64,000 nucleotides of DNA from Micromonospora rubida (GTDB lineage: Bacteria; Actinomycetota; Actinomycetes; Mycobacteriales; Micromonosporaceae): contig NZ_JAAALO010000006.1 in assembly GCF_009908295.1 (NCBI RefSeq), positions 62,001-126,000 on the forward strand, read 5' to 3'. Made by a program: the position numbers and the translations under genes. Below are positions 12,662 through 21,160 of the stretch, in pieces. Under the pieces are notes generated by a model. It did not search any database, had not been told where the DNA came from, and saw only the letters and a list, made by a program, of their open reading frames with translations. Numbering within the stretch: the first letter of the stretch is position 1; each line of letters starts with the position of its first letter.

Positions 12662-13642
12662 TTAACGATCGGCACCCAGGACAGGCACCAGGGCCGCACC
12701 CAGGGCTGCCGGATCGTGACGGGGCCCGCCTTCGGTGACGGCGACCGGGGCGAGGACCAGCCGGGCACCCAGCGATTCTGCCGCACGCTCGACGGGGCCG
12801 GGATCGCCCACCGCCTTGGAGTCCGCCAGCACGGCGTCCACCGTCAGTTCGGGCAGGTAGTGCCGCAGGGTGGCCAGGTGGTCGGCCAGGGAGAGACCGA
12901 GGGTCTCCTTCTCCGCCGCCAGGTTGAGGGTGACCAGCCGGCGGGCCGGGCTGGACACGATGGCGGCGGCCAGCCCCGGCACCAGCAGGTGCGGCAGCAG
13001 GCTGGTGTACCAGCTGCCCGGCCCGAAGATCAACCAGTCCGCCTCGGCGGTGGCCGCGACGGCCTCCGCGCAGGCCGCCGGGGCGGTCGGGGTGAGTCGC
13101 AGCGACTCCACCCGCCCGGTGGTGACCGCCACCTGGTGCTGCCCGCGCACCGTGCGCGCCTCGTCCGGGCAGGCCGGGTCGACGCCGCGTACCCGGGCCT
13201 CGATGCCGACCGGCTGGCGGGACATCGGCAGTACCCGGCCCACCGCGCCGAGCATCGCCCCGGCGTGTTCCAGCGCGGCGACCGGGTCGCCGAGCAGCTC
13301 GATCAGCCCGCACAGGACCAGGTTGCCGACCGCGTGCCCGGCGAGCCCGTCGTCGGTGTCCGCCGGGTCACCGGCGGTGCCGGCGAAGCGGTGCTGGAAG
13401 AGCCCCGCGCTGCGCCTGGTGGCCGGGTGGTCGCCGGCGAGGGCCACCAACGCCTGGCGCAGGTCCCCCGGCGGCAGGCCGCCGCGCCGGGCCCGCAGCC
13501 GGCCGCTGGAGCCGCCGTCGTCGCCGACGGTGACCACTGCGGTGATTTCCAGGTCGAGCTCGGGCGCGCAGCGGCGCAGTGCCCGCAGGGACACCGACAG
13601 TCCGTGCCCGCCGCCGAACGCGACCACCCGCGTCGGCGTCAT
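12662..13642 (-). CDS. yvcK: Gluconeogenesis factor YvcK/CofD-like protein
   Basis: This 326-residue YvcK-family protein resembles the F420 enzyme CofD. In other bacteria the family affects cell-wall synthesis and growth on gluconeogenic carbon, and it binds UDP-sugars. The glycine-rich N-terminus VVAFGGGHGLSVSLRAL, VTVGDDGGSSGRLR and GPGSWYTSLLPHLLVPG are family hallmarks. Its ATG overlaps the rapZ stop by 4 bases (ATGA), which indicates coupled translation. The next gene, whiA, starts 54 bases downstream. Confidence 0.92.
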   Translation of the reverse strand: MTPTRVVAFGGGHGLSVSLRALRRCAPELDLEITAVVTVGDDGGSSGRLRARRGGLPPGDLRQALVALAGDHPATRRSAGLFQHRFAGTAGDPADTDDGLAGHAVGNLVLCGLIELLGDPVAALEHAGAMLGAVGRVLPMSRQPVGIEARVRGVDPACPDEARTVRGQHQVAVTTGRVESLRLTPTAPAACAEAVAATAEADWLIFGPGSWYTSLLPHLLVPGLAAAIVSSPARRLVTLNLAAEKETLGLSLADHLATLRHYLPELTVDAVLADSKAVGDPGPVERAAESLGARLVLAPVAVTEGGPRHDPAALGAALVPVLGADR

Positions 13643-14574
13643 TCCCGCCCCAGGTCGCGGTGCTGGGCCTTGGCGGCGAGGCCGGCGTGACGCAGCCGGG
13701 CGGCCAACTCCTCGGCGATGGCGACGCTGCGGTGCTTGCCGCCGGTGCAGCCGACCGCCACGGTGAGGTAGCGCTTGCCCTCCCGCTCGAAGCCGACGGT
13801 GGTGGCGTTGACCAGGTCCGCGTACGTGCCGACGAAGGCGTCCGCGCCCTCCTGGCCGAGCACGTACGCGCTGACGGCCTCCTCCCTGCCGGTATGCTCG
13901 CGCAGCTCGGGCACCCAGTACGGGTTCGGCAGGAACCGGGCGTCGAGGACGAAATCGGCGTCGGGCGGGAGGCCGTACTTGAAGCCGAAGGAGAGCACGG
14001 TGACCCGCAGCCGGCGGCTGTCCTCACCGCCGAACAGCTCCTCGATCCGGCGGCGGAGCTGGTTGACGTTCAGGTGGCTGGTGTCGATGATCACGTCGGC
14101 CTGGTCCCGGGCCTCCTCCAGCAGTCCCCGCTCCACGGCGATGCCGTCGGCGAGCCGCCCGTCGCCCTGCAACGGGTGCGAGCGCCGCACGCTCTCGAAC
14201 CGGCGGATCAGCACCTCGTCGTCGGCGTCGACGAAGACCACCCGGGGGGAGAAGCCCCGCTCCTTCAGCTCCCGGATCGCCCCGACCAGGTCGGTGGAGA
14301 AGGCGCGCGAGCGAACGTCCAGGACCATCGCGGTACGCCGGGCCGCGCCGCCGGCCTTGACGGCCAGCTCGGCCATGTCGAGCATCAGCGCCTGGGGCAG
14401 GTTGTCGACCACGTAGTAGCCGACGTTCTCCAGCGCCCGCGCCACGGTGCTGCGGCCACCGCCGGACACGCCGGTCACCACCACCAGGGTGGTCTCCGCC
14501 TCCGCCTCCGACGCCGTCTCTGCCGGTGTCGGGTCGCCGGTCACCAAAGCCTCGGGCGTCCGCGCCTCGTTCAC
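13639..14574 (-). CDS. rapZ: RNase adapter RapZ / nucleotide-binding protein
   Basis: The 311-residue protein belongs to the RapZ/YvcJ family, P-loop proteins that in E. coli control amino-sugar synthesis through an RNase E adapter role. The actinobacterial role is not settled. The P-loop reads TGVSGGGRSTVARAL, with Arg in place of the usual Walker Lys. VVDNLPQALML is the second conserved segment, and the C-terminal domain carries GCTGGKHRSVAIAEEL. GTG 14574 has GGGGGAG 6 bases upstream. The first 28 residues are an acidic, variable extension. In many actinobacteria uvrC lies directly upstream; here 4.6 kb of other DNA intervenes. Confidence 0.93.
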   Translation of the reverse strand: MNEARTPEALVTGDPTPAETASEAEAETTLVVVTGVSGGGRSTVARALENVGYYVVDNLPQALMLDMAELAVKAGGAARRTAMVLDVRSRAFSTDLVGAIRELKERGFSPRVVFVDADDEVLIRRFESVRRSHPLQGDGRLADGIAVERGLLEEARDQADVIIDTSHLNVNQLRRRIEELFGGEDSRRLRVTVLSFGFKYGLPPDADFVLDARFLPNPYWVPELREHTGREEAVSAYVLGQEGADAFVGTYADLVNATTVGFEREGKRYLTVAVGCTGGKHRSVAIAEELAARLRHAGLAAKAQHRDLGRE

Positions 14575-14639
14575 TGCCTACTCCCCCACGGGTGACGCCA
14601 CGGTCGAGATGACCGCGTACGGCCAATCTGCGACTCTAT

Positions 14640-14700
14640 CCCGCCGAGCCCCACCCCCAACGCACCCCACGCCCCGCCCCTCCCCACGCCCCACGCCCGA
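14640..14700 (-). other. Putative G-quadruplex tract, minus strand
   Basis: On the minus strand this stretch has repeated runs of four G with 1-4-base spacers (for example GGGGAGGGGCGGGG), matching the G-quadruplex pattern. It lies 66-126 bases upstream of the rapZ start on the strand that is read toward rapZ. Confidence 0.55.
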
Positions 14701-14735
14701 CGCCCGACCTCGCTCCACGCCCCCTCGCTCCACGC

Positions 14736-14805
14736 CGATCTTGCACTTGCGGCCCGGGCATAGGGACGCATGAGCGACATATCGAGGGCCGCAAGTGCAA
14801 GATCG
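14736..14805. repeat. 20-bp perfect inverted repeat
   Basis: CGATCTTGCACTTGCGGCCC at 14736-14755 is exactly complementary to 14786-14805, with a 30-base spacer. C-rich DNA lies on the left and G-rich DNA on the right. It is placed between rapZ and the membrane-protein gene at 15141. Confidence 0.85.
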
Positions 14806-14811
14806 CGGCAT

Positions 14812-14860
14812 GGGTGGGGTGGGGTGGCGGGTGGGGTGGTGGGTGGGGTGGAGTGGTGGG
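14812..14860 (+). other. Putative G-quadruplex tract, plus strand
   Basis: This is a run of GGG/GGGG blocks separated by one to four bases (GGGTGGGGTGGGGTGGCGGG and onward). It sits just right of the 20-bp palindrome and mirrors the C-rich tract on its left. Confidence 0.6.
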
Positions 14861-15140
14861 AGCGCCAGCCGTCGTGGCGTGGAGCGTTGGCGACGAGGGT
14901 GGGGGCGGGGTGAGGGGCGGCGGGGTGAGGGGATTGAGCACGATGGAAGAAGTCAGTCGGCGGAAGCCGCGCCATACTCCGGTTGGACATTGACTTGCAT
15001 CGATCGACTGCAATTAGGTGGGTTGGTCGGGCGCGTCCACCTGGCCGGGGGTCACCGGCCTCCCGGTCCGGGCGTCGTCGCCACCGTCGCCGTCCCGCCC
15101 GCGCCCGGGTCTCGTCTCCCCCCAGCGTGAGGAGCGCAGC

Positions 15141-16142
15141 GTGACGCAGACCCACAGATCTCCCCGACGACCCGAGGTGCCGGTAGGGCTCCGGCCCGAC
15201 GCCGGGCAGGAGGGGACGTCCGCTTTCGTCAACGGGCACTTCCCCCGGCGGCGGGCGCTGATCGTCCTGCTCAGCGTGCTCGGCGGCTTCCTGCTGACCG
15301 TGATCTGGTCGGCGGAGTTCGTGGACCAGACCATCGGCGACAACGTCGCCAACACCCTCCTCGGCCACGACGCCAAGGAGACACCGATCCAGGGGATCGC
15401 GGCGGGCATCGTGTTCGCCTTCGTCTCCGGGATCGCCGGCACGTTCACCGCCTGCAACATCGCCGCCTTCGGCGCCCTCGCCCCGCTGACCGGCACCACC
15501 ACCGGGAGCAGGTTCAGCAGGTTCGTCCAGCCGCTGAAGCCGCTGGGCTGGATGTCGGTGGGCATGATCGCGGTGTCGGCCGGCTACGGCGCGATCGTCG
15601 GCATCGTCGGCACGTCGATGCCGCAGTTCTCCACCGCCCCCACCACGCCCGGCGGCCTGTCGCCGAGGAGCATCCAGTCGATGGTCGTCTTCGGCGTGAT
15701 CGGGCTGGTGATGGTCTATCTCGGGCTGGCCTCGATCGGCGTGGTGCGGGACCCGTTCGCCCGGATCGCCCGTCGGTACCCCAACGCCCCGATGATCTTC
15801 ATGGGCGCGCTGATCGCCGGCTTCCTGATCGGTCGGCCGTTCGGGCTGTTCCGGCAGATGTTCCGCGACGCCGCGGAGAGCGGCAACCCGCTGTACGGGG
15901 CGGCGGCGTTCACGCTCCAGTCCCTCGGCAACATCGTCATCATGGCGGTGCTGTTCCTGCTGCTGGCCTGGCTCGCCGGTTCCCGACTGCAACGGTGGTT
16001 CACCGAGCGGCCGACCCGACTGGCGGTGCTGACCGCGGTCGCGTTCATCGTCGCCGGCGCGTTCACGTTCCTCTACTGGGACGTGCGGCTGCTCGCCCGC
16101 CGCGAGATCATCCCCTGGTACCCGCTGGCCCCCTGGGCCTGA
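15141..16142 (+). CDS. Polytopic membrane protein of unknown function
   Basis: I do not recognise a firm family. The 333-residue protein has a 36-residue polar N-terminus and about seven hydrophobic segments (near residues 37-57, 80-105, 130-155, 178-200, 215-232, 255-276 and 295-316). The second carries AGTFTACNIAAFGALAPL, which loosely recalls the Cys/Pro-containing first helix of CcdA/DsbD-type thiol carriers, but the second Cys pair is missing. GTG 15141 is chosen because GAGGAG lies 6 bases upstream; the longer frame to 15018 is low-complexity. It stands alone, divergent from rapZ, and a 29-bp hairpin element begins 40 bases after its stop. Confidence 0.75.
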   Translation: MTQTHRSPRRPEVPVGLRPDAGQEGTSAFVNGHFPRRRALIVLLSVLGGFLLTVIWSAEFVDQTIGDNVANTLLGHDAKETPIQGIAAGIVFAFVSGIAGTFTACNIAAFGALAPLTGTTTGSRFSRFVQPLKPLGWMSVGMIAVSAGYGAIVGIVGTSMPQFSTAPTTPGGLSPRSIQSMVVFGVIGLVMVYLGLASIGVVRDPFARIARRYPNAPMIFMGALIAGFLIGRPFGLFRQMFRDAAESGNPLYGAAAFTLQSLGNIVIMAVLFLLLAWLAGSRLQRWFTERPTRLAVLTAVAFIVAGAFTFLYWDVRLLARREIIPWYPLAPWA

Positions 16143-16181
16143 CCCGGCACACCGCCGCTGGTGACCACCAGCGACGAGAAC

Positions 16182-16241
16182 GCAAATTCACGGAATGAGT
16201 GGCCTTCCCGTGCGGGAAGGCCACTCATTCCGTGAATTTGC
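16182..16241. repeat. Long palindromic element, copy 1 (29-bp stem)
   Basis: 16182-16210 is perfectly complementary to 16213-16241 with a 2-base centre. The core GGCCACTC-W-TTCCGTG-W-ATT-W-GC is shared with the element at 45773-45832. The three W positions differ between the copies but stay paired. The right arm is followed by ACGA and a G-rich run. It could also terminate the upstream gene. Confidence 0.9.
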
Positions 16242-16380
16242 ACGACTTCGGGGGGCGGTTGAGGTGACAGGACCAGCGGTGCGACTGGGTGTGACGGCAC
16301 CGTGCGATGGTCATGCGCTCGCTCAGTCAGATGACAGGCGGGCGGATCATCCAGGCCCGGATTCACACGGAGGTGGCGGC

Positions 16381-17097
16381 GTGCAGGACAGCCGTTGGAC
16401 GACGGTCACGCCGACCCAGTTCGCGCAGGAGCGCGCGGCCCTGGAGCACGTCCGCCGGCTCCTCCCGGACACCGAGCCGTACCGGGCCTGGTCGAACTTC
16501 ACCTGCACCGCCGAGACCGGGCACGTCCACGAGGTCGACCTGCTGGTGGCCACCCCCAGCGGGAGCTACCTGGTCGAGACCAAGAGTCTCAGTGGCCGGC
16601 TGACCAACAGCGGGACCAACTGGCTGCTCAGTAACGATTCGGTCCGGACCTTCGACAATCCTCTGCACCTCGCCGACCTCAAGGGCAAACGGCTCCGTTC
16701 CCTACTGAATGCGCAAGCGCTCAAGGACCACGTTCCGCTCCGGATACCGTTCATTCAGGGTGCGGTCTTCCTGTCCCTGCCGAGTCTGCAGATCGCCCTG
16801 ACGGAGCACCACTTCATGGCGCACTACGGCGACCGGCTGGAGGTCGGGACCAGGCTCGACGTGATTCGGCAGCTCGCCGAGGCGGTCGCGTACGCGCACG
16901 GTCGGCGGCTGCACCATCGCGCGCTCTCTGCCCGCAGCGTCCTGGTGCTCACCGGGCACCGGTCCCGCGGCCAGGCTGAGATCGACGCCTGGCTTCGGCC
17001 GCCAGGCAAGCTACACAAGGGCGACGCCAAGGACAGAGGGCTCGCCGCAGCCGCCCAACACCTCAACGTTGCCTCGGCGTTGGTGCCGCGAGAATGA
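16381..17097 (+). CDS. Internally deleted PglW-like protein (NERD plus kinase fragment)
   Basis: PglW is the NERD-domain serine/threonine kinase of phage-growth-limitation/BREX type 2 defence and is normally well over 1,000 residues. This ORF has only 238. Residues 1-143 match the PglW N-terminus: LPDTEPYRAWSNFTCTAETG, then EVDLLV and VETKSLSGRL with the nuclease-like Asp and Glu-x-Lys. Directly after EHHF (about 16812) the sequence jumps to a kinase fragment, DVIRQLAEAVAYAHGRRLHHRALSARSV split over residues 160-187, whose HRD-like motif is already degenerate. A second jump near 16975 leads to a 40-residue tail. GTG 16381 has GGAGG 7 bases upstream, so a small protein could still be made. No pglX, Y or Z is nearby. 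Confidence 0.75.
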   Translation: MQDSRWTTVTPTQFAQERAALEHVRRLLPDTEPYRAWSNFTCTAETGHVHEVDLLVATPSGSYLVETKSLSGRLTNSGTNWLLSNDSVRTFDNPLHLADLKGKRLRSLLNAQALKDHVPLRIPFIQGAVFLSLPSLQIALTEHHFMAHYGDRLEVGTRLDVIRQLAEAVAYAHGRRLHHRALSARSVLVLTGHRSRGQAEIDAWLRPPGKLHKGDAKDRGLAAAAQHLNVASALVPRE

Positions 17098-17150
17098 CCG
17101 CCTGGCAGCCGACGGCGAGTCGTGGCCGGCGGCGCGCATCGTGACGGCCG

Positions 17151-18050
17151 TCAGCGGCGGATCTGCAGCGTCTTGACCCGGTCACGGCCGAGCACGCCGA
17201 GGTATTCCCACGGCTCGTCGAGGCACGAGTCGACCTCGGCCGCCCCGATGATCTCGACCAGCCGGGCGGCCAGTTCGTCGGGGTCCGGCTGCACCTGCTC
17301 GCAGAGCTGGACGTGGGCCGCCCGCAACGCGCCGCCGATCTCGCCCGGCTCCTCCTCGTACGTCTCCCAGGCGTCGTAGAGGTAACCCGCAAGGCCGTCC
17401 CAGGCGCGGGCGGCCCGCTCGATCACCAGCAGGCTTCCCTCCGTCGCCGGTCGCTCGGCCAGCACCCGCACCTCTTCGACGAGCGCCCGGCCAGCCTTCA
17501 CCACGTCGTGCAGATCCCAACGGTGGCCGCTGGTCGCCTGATGGGCGATGTCGTCGATGGATTGACGAAGGTCATCCAACTCGACGGCGGTGGGAGACGA
17601 GAGCCGGTCCCCGTACGCCAGCAACCTGTTCTCCAACACGCGATCCGTGGCCGCCCACTCGGCGACCAGCAACGCCAGCCGCCGGGCGGGGATACCGCGT
17701 GCGAGTTCGGCCAGCTCGGCGAGCCTGGGATCGATCTCCACGGCCGACGGTGGGGTGGCCGCCGAGGACCACGCCAGCCCGTCTTCCAGGGCAGCGGCAG
17801 TCAGGGCCACCGCGTGCCCGCACAGCTCCTCACCGGCTGGGCAGTCGCACTCGACGGTGAAGCCGTCCGCCGTGACCCCCACCCAGACCTCGTACGGTGG
17901 CTGCCCGGCCTCCCGGATCACGCAGGACGCTCCCCCGCCGACCGCCATGATCTCCACCGGCTGACCGGCCGCCTGGAGCTTGTCCGCCGCGTCACAGGCG
18001 ACCGATCCGGCCGCGTCCCGGAGGGCTTCGATGTCGATGCTTACCGCCAT
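17151..18050 (-). CDS. SWIM zinc-finger protein
   Basis: The 299-residue protein has a SWIM-type zinc-binding motif, CDCPAGEELCGH (CxC-x6-CxH) near residue 90, in an otherwise helical, acidic sequence. SWIM domains bind DNA or protein partners; no enzymatic domain is visible and I cannot assign a function. ATG 18050 is the family-like start (MAVSIDIEALRDAAGSVA); no good binding site is seen. It is convergent with the PglW-like ORF (53-base gap) and lies next to gene remnants, so it is part of the accessory block between rapZ and uvrC and may be a survivor of a larger cluster. Confidence 0.78.
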   Translation of the reverse strand: MAVSIDIEALRDAAGSVACDAADKLQAAGQPVEIMAVGGGASCVIREAGQPPYEVWVGVTADGFTVECDCPAGEELCGHAVALTAAALEDGLAWSSAATPPSAVEIDPRLAELAELARGIPARRLALLVAEWAATDRVLENRLLAYGDRLSSPTAVELDDLRQSIDDIAHQATSGHRWDLHDVVKAGRALVEEVRVLAERPATEGSLLVIERAARAWDGLAGYLYDAWETYEEEPGEIGGALRAAHVQLCEQVQPDPDELAARLVEIIGAAEVDSCLDEPWEYLGVLGRDRVKTLQIRR

Positions 18051-18116
18051 CCGGCCATCTAACCGGGCGCGGGTGATGCCGCCAGCATCAGGGCCACGGC
18101 CAACTCGCCGAGGGCG

Positions 18117-18262
18117 TCAGGCGTGCGGGCCGCGCCGCAGTCCGACGACGAACGACGACCAGGCGTCCCGACCGAAGAGGAGCGCCGGCCCCGCCGGATC
18201 CTTGGAGTCCCGCACCGCCAGGACGGAGGACAGCTCGGCCACCTCGTCCGTGAGAGAAGGAC
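18117..18262 (-). pseudogene. DUF397 protein, C-terminal fragment
   Basis: In the minus frame ending at TGA 18117-18119 the sequence reads EVAELSSVLAVRDSKDP, AGPALLFGRDAWSSFVVGL, the C-terminal half of a DUF397 protein. DUF397 genes usually sit directly after XRE/DUF5753 regulators. Here the N-terminal half is missing and the fragment is joined, out of frame, to the XRE remnant at about 18255, as expected for a deletion across the two genes. Confidence 0.7.
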
Positions 18263-18645
18263 CTTGCGGCTGAGGCGGGCTGCTACACGTCGATCGATCT
18301 CATCCTCGTCGGCGGTGCTGCGCCCCGCTTTGACGATCGCTCGGACGTACTCCTCAGTTTGCAACAGGCCAGGCACGTACAGACTCTCGAACGCGCTAAT
18401 CGACGTGGCCTCCGCCTCGAAGCCGACGTAGTCGTCCGGCAGCACGTCGCCGTACGCGCTCCACCAACCCTTCTGCCGGGACTGCCGCAGCAGCGCGGTC
18501 AGCGACTCCCGCTCTTCCTCTGCGGCGTCGTAGAGGTCGAGCAGCGGCGGCAGGTCCTTGGGCATCACCCGGGAGTGCCCGAGTTCGAAGCGAATGACCT
18601 TGGTCCGGTGCCAGCCGAGGATCTTGGCGACCTCCTCGGCGCCGC
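18250..18645 (-). pseudogene. XRE/DUF5753 regulator, both ends deleted
   Basis: The minus frame holds EVAKILGWHRTKVIRFELGH (second half of an XRE helix-turn-helix) and then the DUF5753 segment LYVPGLLQTEEYVRAIVKAG and DEIDRRVAARLSRKVLLSR. It is intact up to about 18255, where it runs into the DUF397 fragment. The first helices and the start are gone: at about 18641 it abuts another truncated gene on the opposite strand. The reading frame stays open to 18991 by chance. The remnant resembles the complete XRE gene at 46376-47335 in domain plan. Confidence 0.72.
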
Positions 18646-19062
18646 CATCGCCCACGCGCTGGCGAAGCCGGACGACCTCTCCTCGTACGTCAACTCCCTG
18701 GCCACCCGCTACACGACGGAGCGCGAGCGGCGGTCGGGCCGCAACGGGCCGCCCGCCGGGGCGTACCAGATGCCCCGGCGCTGGACCCTGCACCTGAACT
18801 ACCTGGCGACCGACCTGCGGGAGGCCCGGGACCAGGCGGTCGTCTACGCGGAGGGGCTGACGATCCTGCGCCCCGAGCTGCCCGCGAGCGCCGCGTTGCT
18901 GTCGCGGGCCGATGCCTGGAACCACGTCGAGCCGGTGTTCTGCGGCCGGATCGGCCCCGACAGCGAGGTCTGCATGGACGTCACGGGACACCCGGATTCC
19001 ACAGCGCGGCCGGCATCGGCGGCCTGCGCTGGGGCGACGGGGACGGCGAGCCGGGGCGCTGA
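18641..19062 (+). pseudogene. Fragment of an unknown gene, 5' end lost and frameshifted
   Basis: I do not recognise the family. The plus frame reads KPDDLSSYVNSLATRYTTER, YQMPRRWTLHLNYLATDLRE, QAVVYAEGLTILRPELPASA and VEPVFCGRIGPDSEVCMDV, with normal coding composition. Near 19000 the coding signal moves to another frame, which gives GFHSAAGIGGLRWGDGDGEP and a stop at 19060-19062. The start is missing because the fragment abuts the XRE remnant head to head at about 18641. The original arrangement was probably two divergent genes whose 5' halves and shared promoter were deleted. Confidence 0.6.
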
Positions 19063-19186
19063 CCTGCCGCTGCCGTGCCGCCAGTTCGGGGCACCGGAGC
19101 AGATCCGATGAGGCCGCAGGTCAGCGCCCCACCCCAACGCGCCGTGAGCCTGGCTGCGGACGCCACACCACCGCGTCCGGCCCCTC

Positions 19187-21154
19187 CTACGACGAGCTGT
19201 CGCCCGCCGCGTCGGGCCGGGCCGGCGGTGGGCCCGCGTCGGGGTTGAGGGCGGCGGTGATCGCCTCGGCGGTGCGCCGGCCGACGCCGGGGACCTCGGT
19301 GATCTCCTCCGCCGAGGCCGCCGCGAGCCGCTTGAGCGAGCCGAAGTGGCGCAGCAGCGCCTTGCGCCGCACCTCGCCGAGGCCGGGCACGTTGTCCAGC
19401 GCGGACTCGGTCATCCGCTTGGAGCGGCGCTGCCGGTGGAACGTGATGGCGAAGCGGTGCGCCTCGTCGCGCACCCGTTGCAGCAGGTAGAGCCCCTCGG
19501 AGGTGCGCGGCAGGATGACCGGGAACTCGTCGTCGGGCAGCCACACCTCCTCCAGCCGCTTGGCCAGGCCGCACAGCGCCACGTCGTCGATGCCCAGCTC
19601 CGCGAGGGCCTGGGCCGCCGCCGCGACCTGCGGCGCGCCGCCGTCGACCACCACCAACTGCGGCGGGTACGCGAACTTCCGTGGCCGGCCGGTCGTCGGG
19701 TCGATGCCCGGCCGGTCCGGGTCGGAGGCGGTCTCCTCCCCCATCTCGCCGGTCTCGGCGCGGGCGTCGAGGTAGCGGGCGAAGCGGCGGCGCAGCACCT
19801 CCGACATGGCGGACAGGTCGTCGGTGGCGCCCCGGACGATGAACCGGCGGTACTCGCCCTTGCGGGGCAGGCCGTCCTCGAAGACGACCATGCTGGCCAC
19901 CACGTCGGTGCCCTGGATCTGGGAGATGTCGAAGCACTCGATGCGCAGCGGCGCGGTGCGCATGCCGAGCGCTTCGCTGATCTCGTCGAGGGCCTGGCCC
20001 CGGGTGGTCAGGTCGCCGGCGCGCTTGAGCTTGTGCCGGGCCAGGCCGTCCTTGGCGTTGCGTTCCACCGTCTCCAGCAGGGACCGCTTGTCGCCGCGCT
20101 GCGGCACCCGCAGGGACACCCGGCTCCCCCGGCGGCCCGACAGCCAGTCGGCCAGCGCGTCGGCGTCGGCGGGCAGGGCGGGCACCAGCAGCTCGCGGGG
20201 CACGTCGGCCTCGCCCTGCTCCTCGCCGTACACCTGGGTGCAGAAGTGGTGGACCAGGTCGCCGGCGGTCAGGTCCTCCGTCTTCTCCACCACCCAGCCG
20301 CGCTGGCCCCGGACCCGGCCGTCGCGGACGTGGAAGACCTGGACGGCGGCCTCCATGGGGTCGTCGGCGAACGCGACGACATCGGCGTCGGTGCCGTCGC
20401 CGAGCACCACGGTCTGCTTCTCCATGGCCCGGCGCAGGGCCGCGACGTCGTCGCGCAGCCGGGCGGCCTTCTCGAACTCCAGCGCCTCGCTGGCCTCGGT
20501 CATCTCGCGTTCGAGCCGGCGGACCATCGTGTCGGTGCGCCCACCCATGAAGTCGCAGAAGCCGTCGACGATGCGCCGGTGTTCCTCGGCGGAGACGCTG
20601 CCCACGCAGGGCGCGGAGCACTTGCCGATGTAACCCAGCAGGCAGGGGCGGCCCACCTGGCCGGCGCGCTTGAACACGCCGGCCGAGCAGGTGCGCGCCG
20701 GGAAGACCCGCAGCAGCAGGTCGAGCGTCTCGCGGATGGCCCAGGCGTGCGAGTACGGCCCGAAGTAGCGCACCCCCTTGCGCTTGGCGCCGCGCATCAC
20801 CTGGAACCGGGGGAACTCCTCGTCGACCGTGACGGCGAGGTACGGATACGACTTGTCGTCGCGGTAGCGGACGTTGAACCGGGGGTCGTACTGCTTGATC
20901 CAGGTGTATTCGAGCTGGAGGGCCTCGACCTCGGTGCCGACGGTGACCCAGTCGACCGACTCGGCGGTGGTGACCATCTGCTGGGTGCGCTGGTGCAGCC
21001 CCCACAGGTCGGCGAAGTAGGAGCTGAGCCGGCTGCGCAGGCTCTTCGCCTTGCCGACGTAGATCACCCGGCCGGTGCCGTCGCGGAACCGGTAGACCCC
21101 CGGGGAGTCGGGGATGGTGCCGGGCGCGGGGCGGTAGGTCGAGGGGTCAGCCAC
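19187..21154 (-). CDS. uvrC: Excinuclease ABC subunit C
   Basis: UvrC makes the two incisions around DNA lesions handed over by UvrA2B. The product has 655 residues: a GIY-YIG nuclease (GVYRF...[14 protein letters not shown], residues 19-45), a UvrB-interacting UVR motif ([20 protein letters not shown], about residue 210), an RNase H-like nuclease domain with [15 protein letters not shown], and C-terminal helix-hairpin-helix repeats ([20 protein letters not shown]). GTG 21154 is fixed by a leaderless-type promoter, whose -10 TAGTCT lies 6 bases upstream and overlaps the stop codon of the preceding gene. uvrA and uvrB lie elsewhere in the window. Confidence 0.96.
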   Translation of the reverse strand: MADPSTYRPAPGTIPDSPGVYRFRDGTGRVIYVGKAKSLRSRLSSYFADLWGLHQRTQQMVTTAESVDWVTVGTEVEALQLEYTWIKQYDPRFNVRYRDDKSYPYLAVTVDEEFPRFQVMRGAKRKGVRYFGPYSHAWAIRETLDLLLRVFPARTCSAGVFKRAGQVGRPCLLGYIGKCSAPCVGSVSAEEHRRIVDGFCDFMGGRTDTMVRRLEREMTEASEALEFEKAARLRDDVAALRRAMEKQTVVLGDGTDADVVAFADDPMEAAVQVFHVRDGRVRGQRGWVVEKTEDLTAGDLVHHFCTQVYGEEQGEADVPRELLVPALPADADALADWLSGRRGSRVSLRVPQRGDKRSLLETVERNAKDGLARHKLKRAGDLTTRGQALDEISEALGMRTAPLRIECFDISQIQGTDVVASMVVFEDGLPRKGEYRRFIVRGATDDLSAMSEVLRRRFARYLDARAETGEMGEETASDPDRPGIDPTTGRPRKFAYPPQLVVVDGGAPQVAAAAQALAELGIDDVALCGLAKRLEEVWLPDDEFPVILPRTSEGLYLLQRVRDEAHRFAITFHRQRRSKRMTESALDNVPGLGEVRRKALLRHFGSLKRLAAASAEEITEVPGVGRRTAEAITAALNPDAGPPPARPDAAGDSSS

Positions 21155-21160
21155 ACTCCG

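Larger units (their letters stand above)
14575..15140. other. 566-bp gap upstream of rapZ with strongly biased strands
   Basis: There is no credible gene here. From left to right it holds the rapZ ribosome binding site, a C-rich tract (14640-14700), a 20-bp palindrome, a G-rich tract (14812-14860), more G-rich DNA to about 14935, and the short near-palindrome TTGCATCGATCGACTGCAA near 14995-15013. The start of the next gene lies at 15141. ORFs in the G-rich part are compositional artefacts. Confidence 0.6.

Noticed and set aside
14795-15130. A small ORF in the G-rich tract
   Set aside because: Gly/Trp/Val/Arg repeats arise from GGGTGG-type DNA; there is no binding site or family match.
16195-16380. 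N-terminal extension of the PglW-like ORF to ATG 16195
   Set aside because: It would begin inside the 29-bp palindrome and add 62 residues unlike PglW; GTG 16381 has a proper ribosome binding site.
18359-18640. The plus-strand frame continuing upstream of the unknown fragment
   Set aside because: This part is antisense to the XRE remnant; only the sequence after about 18641 looks coding on the plus strand.
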